Positions 6,104 through 8,535 of a stretch of 8,535 nucleotides of DNA are shown in pieces. The position numbers were made by a program, and so were the translations under genes. The notes beneath the pieces were generated by a model. That model worked only from the letters and a program-made list of their open reading frames with translations. It had not been told where the DNA came from and did not search any database. Within the stretch, counting starts at the first letter, position 1. Every line of letters starts with the position of its first letter. The DNA lies in assembly GCA_947447845.1 (NCBI GenBank), contig CANFNO010000085.1:1-8535 (forward strand), given 5' to 3'. The stretch comes from Burkholderiales bacterium. GTDB taxonomy: Bacteria > Pseudomonadota > Gammaproteobacteria > Burkholderiales > Burkholderiaceae.

Positions 6104-7018
6104 ATGAATCCTGCCATTTCCGGGCTCTGGCCCGCGCTTCTGCATCCCTTGACCGATCAAGGCAACCTGGATTTCGCACAGGCCACGGCCCATGCCAAAG
6201 CCATGCTTGCGGCGGGGAGTGATGGTGTCACTTTGTTTGGCACCACGGGCGAAGGTCCGGCCTTTGGCGTGTTCGAGCGCATGGCTCTGCTGGACACCAT
6301 GTTGGCGGCCGGTGTGCGTGCCGACCAACTGGTGGTGACGATTAGCACCGTGGCCTTGCCTGAGGCCATTGCGCTAGGGCAGCACGCACTGAAACGCGGA
6401 GTGCAACGCCAGATGCTGATGCCACCGTTTTACTTCAAGCAACCGCGCGATGCCGGGATCGTGCAGGCGGTGAGTGACGTGGTGCAGGGCATAGGCAGCG
6501 AAGACCTGCACCTGGTGCTGTACCACTTTCCAGCCATCAGCACGGCGGGCTTTTCGCATGCCGCCATTGCCGAGCTGCTCCGGCGTCACCCGAAACAAAT
6601 CGTGGGCGTCAAAGACAGCAGTGCCGATCTTTCGCACACCCTGGGTTTGGTGGCCGCCTTTCCCACGCTGTCAGTGCTGGTGGGGGCCGAGCCCCACATC
6701 GCGCCAGTGATGCGCGCAGGCGGTGCTGGCACCATCTGCGGCCTGGCCAATGTGGCCCCCAACCTGACGCGCCGCATTGTCAGCGCTCCGGCAGCACTGT
6801 CGCCTTCCGATGAGCAACTGATGGCGGGTCTGCTGGCGGTGCACGCTGTGTTGCCCGATTTGCCCTTTGTGCCGGTCTACAAAACCATGCTGGCAGAGCA
6901 AAGTGGCGATGACAGCTGGCTCAAAGTGCGCGCACCCTTAAGTCCACTGGAGCCCCACGAAGAGCAGACCGTGCGCCAGGCCTACCGCGCGCTTGGCGAC
7001 TCGCTGCTCGCCTGCTGA
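6104..7018 (+). CDS. DHDPS/N-acetylneuraminate lyase family aldolase or lyase
   Basis: A 304-residue class I aldolase of the dihydrodipicolinate synthase family, a cytoplasmic TIM barrel acting through a lysine Schiff base with a 2-keto acid such as pyruvate. Visible marks are LFGTTGEGPAFG (44-55, the carboxylate-binding GTTGE loop), Y110, Y140 in LVLYHFPAIS, and the Schiff-base lysine K170 in IVGVKDSSADL. The position matching E. coli DapA R138, which binds the aspartate-semialdehyde carboxylate (Y140 plus five), is I145. A lysine-biosynthetic DapA is therefore unlikely, and a catabolic aldolase or dehydratase-type member is preferred. ATG at 6104 aligns the N terminus LWPALLHPL with the family; its ribosome binding site is weak. 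A longer version from TTG at 6035 is less likely. TRAP transporter genes follow after 47 bases, suggesting that it cleaves or forms an imported acid. The substrate is not determined. Confidence 0.87.
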   Translation: MNPAISGLWPALLHPLTDQGNLDFAQATAHAKAMLAAGSDGVTLFGTTGEGPAFGVFERMALLDTMLAAGVRADQLVVTISTVALPEAIALGQHALKRGVQRQMLMPPFYFKQPRDAGIVQAVSDVVQGIGSEDLHLVLYHFPAISTAGFSHAAIAELLRRHPKQIVGVKDSSADLSHTLGLVAAFPTLSVLVGAEPHIAPVMRAGGAGTICGLANVAPNLTRRIVSAPAALSPSDEQLMAGLLAVHAVLPDLPFVPVYKTMLAEQSGDDSWLKVRAPLSPLEPHEEQTVRQAYRALGDSLLAC

Positions 7019-7065
7019 CCGACTTTTGCCACGTCCATTTTTCATTCAATAAAAGAGCCGAGACT

Positions 7066-8100
7066 ATGAAAACATTTCCAAACCATTTCCCGCCAGCCGC
7101 GAGTCAATTGAAGCGCCGCAGCCTGCTAGGCGCCACTGCCGCTGCGGCATTGGCCGCCAGTGGCCTGCCCGCGCTGGCGCAAAGCAAGACCGTGCTGCGC
7201 ATTTCCACCCCGGCGGTGCCGGACGACTGGCACGCCAAGATGTGGACCGTGTTCAAGGACGCGCTGGAGAAGAGTGCACCGGGTGAATTTGATGTGCAGA
7301 TCAACCTGAATGCCTCGCTGTTTAAGCAGGGCGCGGAGCCCACTGCCATGGCGCGCGGCAACCTGGAGTTGGCCACCGTCTCGTCGCAAGACATTGCCAA
7401 GCAAGTGCCCGAGTTTTCCATCTTCACGGCGGGCTACATCGTGCGCGACCCGGCGCAGCAACAAAAAATCTTCAACGGCCCTATAGGCGCGGAGATGTTC
7501 AAGCTGGTGGCCGACAAGATGGAGATCACGCCTCTGGCTACGGCGTACCTGGGCACACGCCAGGTCAATCTGCGCGAAGTGCGCAAAGTCAATGTGCCGG
7601 CTGATCTCAAGGGTGTGAAACTGCGCATGCCGGGCTCCAAGGAGTGGCTGTTTCTGGGCGAGGCACTGGGTGCCACCCCCACGCCGCTTGCCTTTGGCGA
7701 GGTCTACCTGGGGCTCAAGAGCGGCACCATCGATGGCCAGGACAACCCGCTGCCGTCGGTCAAGGCCGCCAAGTTCTATGAAGTGACCAAGCAGATTGTC
7801 CTGACGGGCCATTTGGTGGACGGCATTTTTATCTCGGTTGCCAGCAAAGTGTTCAAGGCGCTCAGCCCGGCCAACCAGCAAAAGGTGCTGGCTGCAGCGC
7901 AGGCGGCCGCTGCCTTCAACAACGAGAACCGCATCAAGGAAGAGGCCGAGCTGGTTGCCTTCTTCAAGAAGGAAGGCTTGCAGGTCAGCACACCCGATCT
8001 GGATGCCTTCCACAAGACCGTGCAGGCTGCCTACCAGAATTCGGACTACGCAAAGGTCTGGCCCAAGGGCTTGCTGGATCGCATCAACGCCACCAAATAG
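7066..8100 (+). CDS. TRAP transporter periplasmic solute-binding protein, DctP type
   Basis: A 344-residue extracytoplasmic receptor of a tripartite ATP-independent periplasmic (TRAP) transporter; it captures an organic acid in the periplasm and hands it to the membrane subunits. The N terminus is a signal peptide: K-R-R at 16-18, a hydrophobic stretch to about residue 33, and a likely cleavage after A38 (LPALA|QSK). The twin arginine in KRRSLLG suggests possible Tat export, though Sec cannot be excluded. The mature part shows the DctP signature: LRMPGSKEWLFLGEALGATP (186-205), with the conserved carboxylate-binding arginine R187, then FGEVYLGLKSGTIDGQDNPL (210-229), with N227. These features indicate a carboxylate ligand but not which one. 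It follows the DHDPS-like gene by 47 bases and precedes the small membrane subunit by 9, so the three probably form one operon. Confidence 0.92.
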   Translation: MKTFPNHFPPAASQLKRRSLLGATAAAALAASGLPALAQSKTVLRISTPAVPDDWHAKMWTVFKDALEKSAPGEFDVQINLNASLFKQGAEPTAMARGNLELATVSSQDIAKQVPEFSIFTAGYIVRDPAQQQKIFNGPIGAEMFKLVADKMEITPLATAYLGTRQVNLREVRKVNVPADLKGVKLRMPGSKEWLFLGEALGATPTPLAFGEVYLGLKSGTIDGQDNPLPSVKAAKFYEVTKQIVLTGHLVDGIFISVASKVFKALSPANQQKVLAAAQAAAAFNNENRIKEEAELVAFFKKEGLQVSTPDLDAFHKTVQAAYQNSDYAKVWPKGLLDRINATK

Positions 8101-8109
8101 CGCTGCCTC

Positions 8110-8535
8110 GTGAAGATATTGCGCATTTTGCAAACCGGCGCCAATGCCATTGGTGGCGGTTTGTTTCTCACCTTGTTTGTCGTTTTCATCCTGCAGATCA
8201 CCGCCCGATTTGGCTTTAACAAGCCCATGCCCTGGACGGATGAGGCTGCGGTGGTGCTGTATGTCTGGGTCATCCTCTGGTCGGCGGCAACCATCGTGCC
8301 GGAGCGGGAGCACGTCGTATTCGACCTGCTGTGGAATATGGCCGGAAAGCGCATGCGCCAGGTCATGCGCATTGTGGGCAATCTGGTGGTGGGCGGTCTG
8401 GCCGCCGTGGCCGTTCCCGCCACCTGGGACTACGTGCACTTCATGCAGCGCGAAAGCACCCCGGTGCTGGGTATCAGCTTCATGCTGGTGTTTTTGCCCT
8501 TTGTGATTTTGATGGCGGCGCTCGTGCTGCGCAGC
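8110..8535 (+). CDS. TRAP transporter small membrane subunit, DctQ type (partial)
   Basis: The first 142 codons of the TRAP small permease, running off the right edge with no stop seen. Four hydrophobic segments are visible at roughly residues 13-33, 46-63, 88-106 and 121-140, as expected for DctQ proteins of about 160-190 residues. The family motif is clear: PWTDEAAVVLYVWVILWSAA (41-60, with W42 and E45), then EREHVVFDLL (65-74). It pairs with a large DctM permease, presumably just beyond the window, to drive sodium- or proton-coupled import of the ligand caught by the upstream binding protein. The start is GTG at 8110-8112, 9 bases past the DctP stop. There is no good ribosome binding site, so translation is probably coupled to the previous gene. 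It reads MKILRILQTG, with basic residues preceding the first membrane helix. Confidence 0.88.
   Translation, partial: MKILRILQTGANAIGGGLFLTLFVVFILQITARFGFNKPMPWTDEAAVVLYVWVILWSAATIVPEREHVVFDLLWNMAGKRMRQVMRIVGNLVVGGLAAVAVPATWDYVHFMQRESTPVLGISFMLVFLPFVILMAALVLRS

Noticed and set aside
6104..7018. Annotation as lysine-biosynthetic DapA
   Set aside because: The arginine that binds aspartate semialdehyde is replaced by isoleucine, and the neighbours are TRAP transport genes.
7126..8439. A 437-codon open frame on the minus strand opposite the TRAP genes
   Set aside because: It is antisense to two well-supported TRAP genes. Its translation is rich in His, Gln and Arg with no recognisable domain, as expected from the mirror of a GC-biased coding region.

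Overview
The window looks like a chromosomal segment from a betaproteobacterium, most likely Burkholderiales/Comamonadaceae (a Rhodoferax- or Polaromonas-like organism). This rests on the moderate-to-high GC, the codon use, and the character of the proteins: a YciH/SUI1 protein with an N-terminal Cys cluster, a YccU-type CoA-binding protein with a C-terminal tail, and TRAP transporter genes beside a DHDPS-family enzyme. The genus is an inference from protein character, not from a marker gene. I see no rRNA, tRNA, insertion sequence, phage gene or CRISPR array, and no gap between genes longer than 300 bases.

Layout. (1) Positions 1-778, minus strand: the start of an HI0933/YhiN-type flavoprotein, cut by the window edge, preceded by a small SUI1/YciH-type protein. 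(2) Positions 779-905: a divergent intergenic region. (3) Positions 906-3522, plus strand: a tight cluster of a YccU-like CoA-binding protein, an O-acetylhomoserine sulfhydrylase (MetY), and an ECHDC3-like crotonase-fold protein that lacks both classical hydratase glutamates. Two very short reading frames (14 and 17 codons) sit directly upstream of the first and third genes, and their stop codons overlap those genes' start codons. (4) Positions 3539-5870, minus strand: a two-gene phosphorelay, a soluble histidine kinase without a sensor domain and a response regulator whose output is a long TPR-like helical-repeat region rather than a DNA-binding domain. (5) Positions 5871-6103: a divergent control region with a cluster of TTGC-type repeats and a small hairpin over the kinase's ribosome binding site. 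(6) Positions 6104-8535, plus strand: a DHDPS/NAL-family aldolase or lyase, a TRAP periplasmic binding protein (DctP type) and the TRAP small membrane subunit (DctQ type), which runs off the right edge.

How the genes may work together. The MetY cluster combines sulfur assimilation into homocysteine/methionine with two CoA-related proteins of unknown activity. The DHDPS-like enzyme and the TRAP genes look like an uptake-and-cleavage operon for an organic acid or sugar acid; the substrate cannot be read from the sequence. The kinase and TPR response regulator probably signal through protein-protein contacts. Most of the window is ordinary accessory-metabolism and housekeeping DNA. The parts most worth following up are the catalytically altered crotonase, the TPR-output phosphorelay, the overlapping mini-ORFs and the TTGC-rich divergent region.
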